This document shows, one piece after another, positions 19,379-26,781 of a DNA stretch of 42,707 nucleotides. The notes beneath the pieces were generated by a model. The model did no database searches and was not told the origin of the DNA. It saw only the letters and a program-made list of their open reading frames with translations. The first letter of the stretch is position 1. Each line of letters starts with the position of its first letter. The stretch is taken from NCBI GenBank assembly GCA_902776415.1, contig CACYPY010000017.1:1-42707 (forward strand), given 5' to 3'. The DNA comes from an uncultured Ruminobacter sp. GTDB taxonomy: Bacteria; Pseudomonadota; Gammaproteobacteria; Enterobacterales; Succinivibrionaceae. Both the position numbers and the translations under genes were made by a program.

Positions 19379-19884
19379 ATTTATCAATACTCTCCTCACG
19401 ACAGAACCAAGGCTGTCTTTATCGCTTGGCAAAACCGACACAAAAAAAATCAACATCCGGTCCAATCCCGGAAGGCAAGACCTCGCAGACACAGAATCCA
19501 AGCTGAGAGAAACATCTTTCGCTTCCGCAGTCCCCCGTTTCAGCCCTCTGATGCCGCCGGAAATTGACTACCTTAAAATTATGCGGGATTTTACATTTGT
19601 TTTTTTTTGTACAGTTTTATTGTTCGCTGCTTCAATTCAATGTGATCTGCATCACATTATTTCGCAATCACCGCCGTTTCGCCGATTTTCTCAGCAATCG
19701 TTTCTATGATTCTCCGGTTTTTGATATGATTTACAGAAGAAACGCTTTGCCGTCAGGCTCGGAATTGCCGCCGGCGGAATACCGGCCGGCTCTGCCGGAA
19801 ATACCGTTTTTATGAGGGCGGAAGGATCCCTGTTCCGAGCAGATCCTTGCCATTCAAGTTATCAGCACAGTCAGGAAACAGCTT
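19379..19884. other. Intergenic regulatory region upstream of rlmI and lipoprotein B
   Basis: About 500 bases between divergent genes. It holds the CRP-type site and two plus-strand TATGAT boxes (19705-19710 and 19725-19730) that could serve rlmI. No gene seen. Confidence 0.45.
19639..19658. promoter_or_regulatory. CRP (cAMP receptor protein) binding site
   Basis: AATGTGATCTGCATCACATT carries both perfect half-sites, TGTGA and TCACA, separated by six bases, which is the Escherichia coli CRP consensus. It lies about 235 bases before rlmI and 265 before lipoprotein B. A TATGAT at 19705-19710 would place the site near -69 on the plus strand. Which gene it controls is open. Confidence 0.75.
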
Positions 19885-21078
19885 ATGCCAGGCATTATGA
19901 TTCTCCACCCGGGAAGAGAAAAATCACTTTTAAGAAAACACCCCTGGATCTTCTCCAAGGGCGTAATGGAGGTAAAGGAGCCTCCGGAAAACGGCGGAGA
20001 CATTACCGTCCGGGACAGCGCCGGCAATTTTCTTGCCACCGCCTCCTACTCCCCGGAATCCCAGATCCGCGGCCGGATCTGGAGCTTTGATCCTGATGAA
20101 AAAATCGATACCGCTTTTTTTGAAAGAAGGATCCGGAAGGCCTGGGAAAACCGGCAGGCACTCATTGAAAGAACTGCGGTAAGCGCCGTCAGAGTCATCG
20201 ATGCCGAATCTGATTTTCTGCCGGGACTCATCATTGACCGCTACAACGGTATCCTGGTGGTCAAGATCCTTTCTGCCGGCACCGAGTACCATCTTCAGCA
20301 TATCAGGAGCGCTCTGGAAAAAATATTCCCGGACGACGTCATCTATGAGAGATCTGACGAGGCCGTACGCAAAAAGGAAGGTCTTTCCGAACGAAAGGGA
20401 ATACTTAGGGGAGAACTTCCTCCGCAGCCGATAACCATTTCCGAAAACGCCGGAATGAAAATTCTGGTGGATGTGGTAAACGGACACAAAACCGGCTTTT
20501 ATCTTGACCAGCGCGACAACCGGGCCGCCCTCGAAAAGTACTGCCGCGGCAGGGATGTGCTGAACTGCTTTTCCTATACCGGCGGCTTTTCCCTGTATGC
20601 TCTCAGGGGGCGGGCCAAATCGGTGGTCAACGTCGATGTCTCGGGACCGGCTCTTGCCATCGCGAAGGAAAACGTGGTTCTTAACCACCTGGATCCCGGC
20701 CGTTGCCGTTTTGTCAGGGCAGACGTCTTTGAATACCTGAGAAAATCCCGGGACGAAAAGAAGAAATTCGACGTCATTGTCCTGGATCCTCCCAAATTTG
20801 CCGAAAGCCAGAGTCAGCTGCAAAAGGCCTGCCGCGGTTACAAGGATATCAACATGCTGGCGGCCTCCCTGCTGAATCCCGGCGGCATTCTGATGACCTA
20901 CTCCTGTTCGGGACACATGACACCGGACCTTTTTCAGAAGGTGGTGGCGGACGCCCTGCTGGATGCCGGCCGCGAGGGACAGATCATCGAATATCTCACC
21001 CAGGCCGGGGATCATCCGGTGGCCCTGCCGTTCCCGGAAGGTCTGTACCTCAAGGGGCTGGTTGTTAAGGTAAGCTGA
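19885..21078 (+). CDS. rlmI: 23S rRNA m5C1962 methyltransferase RlmI
   Basis: A 397-residue SAM-dependent enzyme that methylates cytosine 1962 of 23S rRNA. An N-terminal PUA-like domain (GREKSLLRKHPWIFSKGV) is followed by the Rossmann methyltransferase: GFYLDQRDNR, SAM loop VLNCFSYTGGFSLYA (about 225-239), LDPPKFA (300-306) and the catalytic cysteine in TYSCSGHM (C341). Length and order match the family. AGGAAACAGCTT precedes the ATG. The ycbL-like gene follows 75 bases downstream and may be co-transcribed. Confidence 0.94.
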   Translation: MPGIMILHPGREKSLLRKHPWIFSKGVMEVKEPPENGGDITVRDSAGNFLATASYSPESQIRGRIWSFDPDEKIDTAFFERRIRKAWENRQALIERTAVSAVRVIDAESDFLPGLIIDRYNGILVVKILSAGTEYHLQHIRSALEKIFPDDVIYERSDEAVRKKEGLSERKGILRGELPPQPITISENAGMKILVDVVNGHKTGFYLDQRDNRAALEKYCRGRDVLNCFSYTGGFSLYALRGRAKSVVNVDVSGPALAIAKENVVLNHLDPGRCRFVRADVFEYLRKSRDEKKKFDVIVLDPPKFAESQSQLQKACRGYKDINMLAASLLNPGGILMTYSCSGHMTPDLFQKVVADALLDAGREGQIIEYLTQAGDHPVALPFPEGLYLKGLVVKVS

Positions 21079-21153
21079 TTCTTAAAAATGCGCGAAAATC
21101 CCGGATTTGCCACAGGGATTTCCGCTCCCGTTTTCTGCCACCAAGGAGGACAC

Positions 21154-21810
21154 ATGATTCAATATCTCACCTACGGAGTGTCACCGTTCCAGCAGAACTG
21201 CCGCATTGTGTTCTGCTCCGACAACAGCAATGCCGTCATCGTGGATCCTGGTGATTCGGCCCGGGAGCTCTCCCTGGAGCTGGATCGGCTTCATCTGAAC
21301 CCGGTGGCCATTCTGCTCACCCACGGTCATCAGGATCATGCCGGCGGGGCCCCGGAGCTGTCCCGGATTCTCAATATTGACATCATTGGCCCCGAAAAGG
21401 GAGATGCTTTCCTGCTGGAAGGCATGTGCTATCAGGGGCAGATGCTGGGACTTCCCCCGGTTGACAACTTTGCTCCCGACAGATGGGTCTCCGACAACGA
21501 AGAGCTGGATCTCAAGCTTAATGAGCCCTTTCGGGTTATCCACACCCCGGGACATACTCCGGGAGGTGTCTGCTACTATCTCGAAAAAAGCGGACTCCTG
21601 CTGTCCGGAGACACCCTTTTCGCGGGATCCGTGGGCCGCACCGATTTCCCGAGAGGGAACGCCCGGGATCTGGTAAACAGCATCACCCGGAAAATATTCT
21701 GTCTTCCCGACGGGGTGAAGGTGCTTTCCGGACACGGCCCGGAAACCACCGTCGGAAATGAAAAGAAAGACAATCCGAGTCTCTCTTATATGAAGCGCCT
21801 TCTGGAATAA
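21154..21810 (+). CDS. YcbL-type metallo-beta-lactamase-fold hydrolase
   Basis: A 218-residue member of the glyoxalase II-like branch. Metal-binding residues are complete: THGHQDH (H57, H59, D61, H62), GHTPGG (H134), SGDTLF (D153) and SGHGPET (H194). It lacks the C-terminal substrate domain of GloB, as YcbL proteins do. I use ATG 21154 because AAGGAGG precedes it; the longer frame from 21088 has no ribosome site. It probably hydrolyses glutathione or other thioesters, with the substrate unproven. Confidence 0.9.
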   Translation: MIQYLTYGVSPFQQNCRIVFCSDNSNAVIVDPGDSARELSLELDRLHLNPVAILLTHGHQDHAGGAPELSRILNIDIIGPEKGDAFLLEGMCYQGQMLGLPPVDNFAPDRWVSDNEELDLKLNEPFRVIHTPGHTPGGVCYYLEKSGLLLSGDTLFAGSVGRTDFPRGNARDLVNSITRKIFCLPDGVKVLSGHGPETTVGNEKKDNPSLSYMKRLLE

Positions 21811-21892
21811 ATCAGAAAAGCAGAGTCCCGAAAAAAAAGGTGCCTGTTTCAGGGGGATCCGGATGACTGTGCCCGGAACCTCCGGAGGCGGG

Positions 21893-22174
21893 TTACTTTT
21901 CTCCGGAGTTCCGAAGCTTCTCCAGAAGGTTTTCGGATTCATTGCTGTCAACACGGATAAACCAGCCCCGCTCCTGCAATGCCGCCAGAACCTCGCGGGC
22001 GGATACCCGTTCCAGGGAACGATCCCCGGTCAGATCAAAGGCAAAACTGTATTCCAGCTTCCGAAGTCCTTTTCTGATTTCCTGAGGAATCAGATCCAGG
22101 GTATCCCGATCCCTGAGGTAGAGGTACACCTGATGAAGTTCCGCGGTATATGCTCTGTAGATCAGACATTCCAT
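21893..22174 (-). CDS. ycgL: YcgL-domain protein
   Basis: A 93-residue protein matching YcgL across its length: MECLIYRAY at the start, VYLYLRDRDTLDLIPQEI in the middle and LAALQERGWFIRV near the end. The start at 22174 follows AGGGAGTG; the longer frame to 22327 is not needed. Its place beside and divergent from minC is as in enterobacteria, which strengthens the call. Biochemical function is unknown. Confidence 0.9.
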   Translation of the reverse strand: MECLIYRAYTAELHQVYLYLRDRDTLDLIPQEIRKGLRKLEYSFAFDLTGDRSLERVSAREVLAALQERGWFIRVDSNESENLLEKLRNSGEK

Positions 22175-22365
22175 AAAAACACTCCCTGTAATCCCGGAAA
22201 AAGACGGCCGGCCGCCCTGTTTTCCGGTCCTGTCAAAACCGTTCAGCGGCAATTTAAAGCCTTTCCGGCAATAATGCAACCTCCCGGGAAAATTTGCAGG
22301 GAAAAAAACTTTCCCCGAAAATTGCAAAAATGCCCTGAAGCTCCCAAAAACACCGGATCTGCAAT

Positions 22366-22395
22366 TTGATCTGATACCGGATCATAGGCTATAAT
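22366..22395 (+). promoter_or_regulatory. Sigma-70 promoter of minCDE
   Basis: TTGATC (22366-22371) and a perfect TATAAT (22390-22395) separated by 18 bases, about 32 bases before the minC start. Upstream lies an imperfect inverted repeat around 22301-22328 (TTTGCAGGGAAA with TTTCCCC and TTGCAAA). Confidence 0.75.
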
Positions 22396-22427
22396 TCACC
22401 CGTTTTTTCCATTCCTGGGAGGGCCGG

Positions 22428-23219
22428 ATGGCAATTGCATTCAAGAACGGGAATTTTAAGGGAACCGTGCTGAATCTGGATACCGCAGACACCGAAGAAA
22501 TCCTTGCTTTTCTGCGGGACAGCGCCAAATATGAAAATATTGCGCTGTGGATTAAGACCAATCCCCTGGTTCTTGACTGCAGCAAAGTGGCCGCCTCCGA
22601 TCCCGACCTTGCGGAAAGCCTTCTGAAAACCGTTACAGACAGCGGCTTCAGATGCGCCGGAATCCTGGAAACCGGAAACAAGAGCACTGATGAGGCTCTG
22701 CGAAACCGCGGACATGTCATCGTAACCCCGTTCAGAACCCAGGCGGAGATCCTGGCCGAAAGCAGGCGGAACGCGGAGGAAGACAAAGAGTCCGGAAAGA
22801 ATACCAATACCAAAAACACGGAAGAGAAAACAGCAGGATCTGGTGCCGGCCCGGAAACCGGCAAAACCGATGCGGAAACAAACACGCCCAGAAGCTGCAC
22901 CGTAACCGGCAATATCCGGAGCGGCAAGCAGGTTTACGCCAGAAACAACAGTCTGACCGTAATAGGCAATGTCGGCTATGGCGCGGATGTTTCCGCAGAC
23001 AGCAGCATCTTTATTTTCGGGGCCATGCGCGGCAGACTGATGGCCGGAAGAAACGGAGACAAGACATCTGTAATCTTCTGCACAAACTTTCAGCCGCAGC
23101 TGGTTTCCATTGCAGGGGTATTCTGCACCATGGACGACATCCCCGAGAAGTATCTCGGACGTTCCGTGCTGGTACGTCTGCACGGAGAAGGATTCAGTTT
23201 TGAGGAACAGAGCCTGTAG
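22428..23219 (+). CDS. minC: Septum site-determining protein MinC
   Basis: A 263-residue inhibitor of FtsZ polymerisation that keeps the division septum at mid-cell. The N-terminal FtsZ-binding domain (about 1-105) is joined to the C-terminal beta-helix (about 155-263, with RSGKQVYA, IFGAMRGRLMAG and FCTNFQPQLVSIAG). The linker is a long acidic, Asn/Gly-rich stretch of about 40 residues, which makes the protein about 30 residues longer than in Escherichia coli. GGGAGG precedes the ATG. First gene of the minCDE operon. Confidence 0.96.
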   Translation: MAIAFKNGNFKGTVLNLDTADTEEILAFLRDSAKYENIALWIKTNPLVLDCSKVAASDPDLAESLLKTVTDSGFRCAGILETGNKSTDEALRNRGHVIVTPFRTQAEILAESRRNAEEDKESGKNTNTKNTEEKTAGSGAGPETGKTDAETNTPRSCTVTGNIRSGKQVYARNNSLTVIGNVGYGADVSADSSIFIFGAMRGRLMAGRNGDKTSVIFCTNFQPQLVSIAGVFCTMDDIPEKYLGRSVLVRLHGEGFSFEEQSL

Positions 23220-23256
23220 CTCGTGTTTCCGTTTTTTAAGAGGAATTTTGCGTTAA

Positions 23257-24177
23257 ATGGCAGATAATAATACCAATACCGAGGATCAGATTGTTGACGA
23301 TTCAGCCCTTCAGGAAGTTAAACCGGCAGAATCGGCGCAGCCTGACTACAGAGCGGGCTTCAATGCCAGAATTTTCGTGGTGACTTCCGGCAAGGGAGGA
23401 GTCGGCAAAACCACCTCCAGCGCCGCCATCAGCTCCGGACTTGCCCTGGAGGGCCATAAAACCTGCGTTATCGATTTTGACGTGGGGCTCCGCAATCTGG
23501 ATCTGATAATGGGCTGCGAAAGAAGAGTAGTCTATGATTTGGTTAATGTAATCCGCAAGGAAGCCTCTCTGAATCAGGCTCTTATCAAGGACAGAAACTG
23601 CGAAAAGCTTTTTATTCTGCCGGCATCGCAGACCAGAGACAAGGAAGCCCTTACCAAGGAGGGCGTGGCCCGGGTACTGCACGAGCTTGATGACATGGGC
23701 TTCGAATACATTATCTGCGACTCTCCGGCCGGCATTGAAACCGGCGCTCTGATGGCGCTCTATTTTGCGGATGTGGCAATTGTTACCACCAATCCCGAAA
23801 TATCATCCGTACGCGATTCGGATCGCATTATCGGCATTCTGGATTCCAAGAGCCGCCGCGCCGAATACAACCTTGATCCTATTAAACCGTACCTGCTTCT
23901 CACCAGATACTCTCCGGAAAGAGTCGAGAAGGAGGAGATGCTGAGCAAGGACGACGTGGTGGATCTTCTGAGCATTCAGCTTATCGGCGTTATTCCCGAG
24001 TCTCCTTCGGTGCTCAAGGCTTCCAACTCCGGCAAGCCCATTGTCTACGATGAAGAATCCGAGGCCGGAATGGCATATATGGACACCGTGCAGCGTCTTC
24101 TTGGCAGCACCGATATTCCGTTCCGTTTCATCACCGCTCCCAAGAAAGGGCTGTGGAAAAGACTTTTCGGCAAGTAA
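23257..24177 (+). CDS. minD: Septum site-determining ATPase MinD with N-terminal extension
   Basis: A 306-residue membrane-binding ATPase that recruits MinC to the poles. The deviant Walker A TSGKGGVGKTT carries both lysines (K46 and K51), and the C-terminal amphipathic membrane helix (KKGLWKRLFGK) is intact. About 35 residues, acidic and Asn-rich (MADNNTNTEDQIVDD), precede the position where Escherichia coli MinD begins. No ATG, GTG or TTG codon lies between that ATG and the conserved core, so the extension seems real. AAGAGGA lies 12-13 bases upstream. Confidence 0.95.
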   Translation: MADNNTNTEDQIVDDSALQEVKPAESAQPDYRAGFNARIFVVTSGKGGVGKTTSSAAISSGLALEGHKTCVIDFDVGLRNLDLIMGCERRVVYDLVNVIRKEASLNQALIKDRNCEKLFILPASQTRDKEALTKEGVARVLHELDDMGFEYIICDSPAGIETGALMALYFADVAIVTTNPEISSVRDSDRIIGILDSKSRRAEYNLDPIKPYLLLTRYSPERVEKEEMLSKDDVVDLLSIQLIGVIPESPSVLKASNSGKPIVYDEESEAGMAYMDTVQRLLGSTDIPFRFITAPKKGLWKRLFGK

Positions 24178-24204
24178 ATTTAACAACAGGAAAGGGAAAA
24201 TATC

Positions 24205-24564
24205 ATGTCTTGGCTAAGTGACTTGTTTTCTAACAAAAAGAAGGATGACCAGCAGTCGGCAAAAATTCTCAAGGATCGTCTTCATGTAATTCTTGTTCAT
24301 GATCGCGAAAACCGCAGCGGTCCCGATTTCCTGCCACAGCTTAAAATGGACATTCTTGCCGCCATCAAGAAGTATGTGCAGATCAATGATGACCAGGTTC
24401 AGGTTAACGTATCCCAGCAGAACGACACTTCCATGATGGAGGTGTCCGTATCGCTGGATCCGCAGTACGACGGCATGGCTCCCAGCGGCGTTCACGACCG
24501 TTATTCCACCGAAGAGGAAATTTCCAGCATCAGGCCGATAACCGAGGAAGAGAAGCAATCCTGA
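24205..24564 (+). CDS. minE: Cell division topological specificity factor MinE, long form
   Basis: A 119-residue protein that stimulates MinD ATPase and drives pole-to-pole oscillation. The membrane-targeting start (MSWLSDLFSNKKK), the anti-MinCD helix (SAKILKDRLHVILVHDREN) and the dimerisation core (LPQLKMDILAAIKKYVQI) are all present. About 25 residues follow the usual end, acidic and polar (STEEEISSIRPITEEEKQS), against 88 residues in Escherichia coli. It starts 27 bases after minD with AGGAAAGGGA upstream. Last gene of the operon. Confidence 0.95.
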   Translation: MSWLSDLFSNKKKDDQQSAKILKDRLHVILVHDRENRSGPDFLPQLKMDILAAIKKYVQINDDQVQVNVSQQNDTSMMEVSVSLDPQYDGMAPSGVHDRYSTEEEISSIRPITEEEKQS

Positions 24565-24601
24565 AAAGGCCCTGATTACCGGCGCTGAAAGCCGGAACGT
24601 T

Positions 24602-24632
24602 AAAAACCGGAATCGCAACGATTCCGGTTTTT
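24602..24632. terminator. Bidirectional terminator between minE and the convergent orphan gene
   Basis: A perfect 13-bp inverted repeat, AAAAACCGGAATC (24602-24614) and GATTCCGGTTTTT (24620-24632), with a five-base loop. A and T runs on the two sides allow it to stop transcription from both directions. Confidence 0.92.
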
Positions 24633-24726
24633 CATTATGTGAACGGCAACACCGCGCACGGAATTGTACAGACTCCCCCGATCCTTCAGGGATCATTTCC
24701 CCGGCAAAATCGGAAGTTAGGGTTCT

Positions 24727-26448
24727 TCAGGAAACTGCCAGATTTTCTGATTGCCAGGATATTCCATGAACCCGGGTGGCATCCCCCGCAAGAGCGCACA
24801 GAAACCGCAGCTCGGAAATGCTCATCCTGTCAGGTCTCATGCAAATCACTCTGCTGTAGGCCGGTTTCCTTTTAAGGGAAATTTCAAAGACGTGGGAGTT
24901 AATCTTGATTCCGGAGTCCCCGATTTCAAAATTCTTTTCAAGATACTCCAGGAAAAGCTGCTTTGCGGCATATACCGATCCCGCATCAGTTCCCGGGATC
25001 CGGACCCTGTAAAACTGCGGCGACCTGAGAGCCAGTGTTTCGATATTCAGAAGCTCCCGGTAGTCCCACAGCCGAAGCTCCCGTTTTTTAACGCAGTACT
25101 CCCGGACAATTTCCAGAAACAAACCGGGACTCCAGGGCAGATCCTCTCCGGAGGTTACCCGTTCCGAAAATGCATAATCCTCGGGATTTTCAAAGAATCC
25201 GCCGTCCAGGATCTCCTGAATGTAGGAAGCCCTTATAAAGCGGGGATTAAAATTTTCCGTAATCCGGGGATTGTCGCGACAGGAATCCGGGAGACTTACG
25301 GCCATAAGGTCGGCTCCGGCATGGAAGCCCCGCATGAAACAGTCCTGAAACTGATCCGGTTCCTCCTGAAACAGAATGCCGAGCCGCCTTCCCGCTATCC
25401 GTAGCAGGCTGGCGGGATCGCTTATGACAAACCGCTGCGACAGTGCCGGATTCCGGGTGAAATAATCCTCCATGCGGGAGACCTCCTCCGGAGCTGAAAA
25501 CACCATCAATGCCGGCCGGATATCGCCTTCGGCAGCGTCATTCCCGAGTGCTTCCCTGATGCTCCTGAAGCATGACAGCAAGGCTCCTCCGGACTTTCCT
25601 GATCTTCCTGTTCCTGGGACATCACCGCTAACCGCCTTCTCAAGCTCTCCGGCAATCAGGCCGTAAACATCGCGGTTTTCAGTTTTCCGGAAGACTTTCT
25701 GAATATCCGCCGCGCTGATCTCCGCAGTCCCTGCAAATATGCTCTGAAACTCGCGGCGTTTGAAATTGTTCGCCCATTCGGACTGCCCTTTTCTGAAGTC
25801 ATCAACCTCCCTTCTGAGAAACCAGGAAACCGGAGTCACCGGATCCCGCAGGTTTTTCTGGAAGTCATCGGTACTTAAAAAAACCGACATGTCTGCATGT
25901 TTTCCGGAACTCCGCCTCTTCTGAAAACGGGAAAACTCCCTCCGGAGCTTCCGCATGAGAACATTAAGAGAAAAAGCGGCATACAGGTTCATAAGCTGCA
26001 GACAGGCGGAATTCAGCCAGAGACAGCCCCGGGAATTCACGCCCTGAAACTGAAAATGCGGCCCGAGAACAACTTCCGGCTCCGATTCCGGCTTCATCCG
26101 GAGCATGGCGGCCACGGAATACACCGGCACCCGGTCCACCCATTTGTCTATGTAGTACTCGGCATCAATATCCAGAAAAAAACCGGTATTGTCCATAACC
26201 AGCACCACCACCCGAAAAAGCGGAGTTATCTTCAGGGAGATAATCACATCCCGGTTTTTTCTTTTAATTACTCTGGTATCAAATGCCGGGAGAAGCATAT
26301 TAAACTGAAAATCGGGAATCTGTTCCAGAAAGCTTTTCCGGATGCTCATGCCCAGTCCGTTGAACTTTTCCAGAAAGCTGGTGAAATAAAAGCATTCCTT
26401 AATGACACATTCCTGAATGCATTCCTGATCTTCGGTAATCATTTCCAT
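24727..26448 (-). CDS. Unrecognised 573-residue protein
   Basis: A large soluble protein with no family I can name. ATG 26448 is preceded by AAGGGA at good spacing. No signal peptide or clear membrane helix. The first third is mixed strand/helix (FRVVVLVMDNTGFFLDID), the middle is basic and helical (LMRKLRREFSRFQKRR), and the last third is strand-rich. GC content and codon use resemble the core genes, and the frame is clean over 1.7 kb, so it is under selection. It converges on minE and is divergent from the epimerase cluster. Probably lineage-specific. Confidence 0.7.
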   Translation of the reverse strand: MEMITEDQECIQECVIKECFYFTSFLEKFNGLGMSIRKSFLEQIPDFQFNMLLPAFDTRVIKRKNRDVIISLKITPLFRVVVLVMDNTGFFLDIDAEYYIDKWVDRVPVYSVAAMLRMKPESEPEVVLGPHFQFQGVNSRGCLWLNSACLQLMNLYAAFSLNVLMRKLRREFSRFQKRRSSGKHADMSVFLSTDDFQKNLRDPVTPVSWFLRREVDDFRKGQSEWANNFKRREFQSIFAGTAEISAADIQKVFRKTENRDVYGLIAGELEKAVSGDVPGTGRSGKSGGALLSCFRSIREALGNDAAEGDIRPALMVFSAPEEVSRMEDYFTRNPALSQRFVISDPASLLRIAGRRLGILFQEEPDQFQDCFMRGFHAGADLMAVSLPDSCRDNPRITENFNPRFIRASYIQEILDGGFFENPEDYAFSERVTSGEDLPWSPGLFLEIVREYCVKKRELRLWDYRELLNIETLALRSPQFYRVRIPGTDAGSVYAAKQLFLEYLEKNFEIGDSGIKINSHVFEISLKRKPAYSRVICMRPDRMSISELRFLCALAGDATRVHGISWQSENLAVS

Positions 26449-26781
26449 CAATATAAATCCCTTGTACGTTATTCATGTATTATTTTACTCCTTGCCATGA
26501 TTTTCCCCGACATATTTGTGACAATCTTTGATTTTTCTCAGAATTGGGTACCGCCTTACGGCTGACTGAGACAGACTGAGCGCCCCGCATTCCCGGAAGA
26601 ATGCCAAAATCATGCGGAAATCATTTCCAGTCCGGAATGCACTAAAAACTGTCACGCAAAATACCATGAAAAAATCTATAATATTCCTGAAACTGTAAAT
26701 GCCCCGCTGTTCCCCTCATCAGGCAGCCATCCGCATTTATTCCGAATATCCAGGTCTTTTAAAGTTACAGGAATCAAGGTC
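26449..26781. other. Divergent promoter region before the epimerase cluster
   Basis: About 330 bases without a gene. A perfect TATAAT at 26677-26682 faces the epimerase gene, 100 bases before its start, without a clear -35 partner. Other short frames look non-coding. Confidence 0.45.

Noticed and set aside
19930..21015. A 361-codon minus-strand frame opposite rlmI
   Set aside because: Antisense shadow of the clearly identified rlmI gene.
21860..21915. Inverted repeat of CTCCGGAG type across the end of ycgL
   Set aside because: Arms pair well but no T run follows on either strand, and CCGG-rich palindromes are common throughout the window, so a terminator call is not safe.
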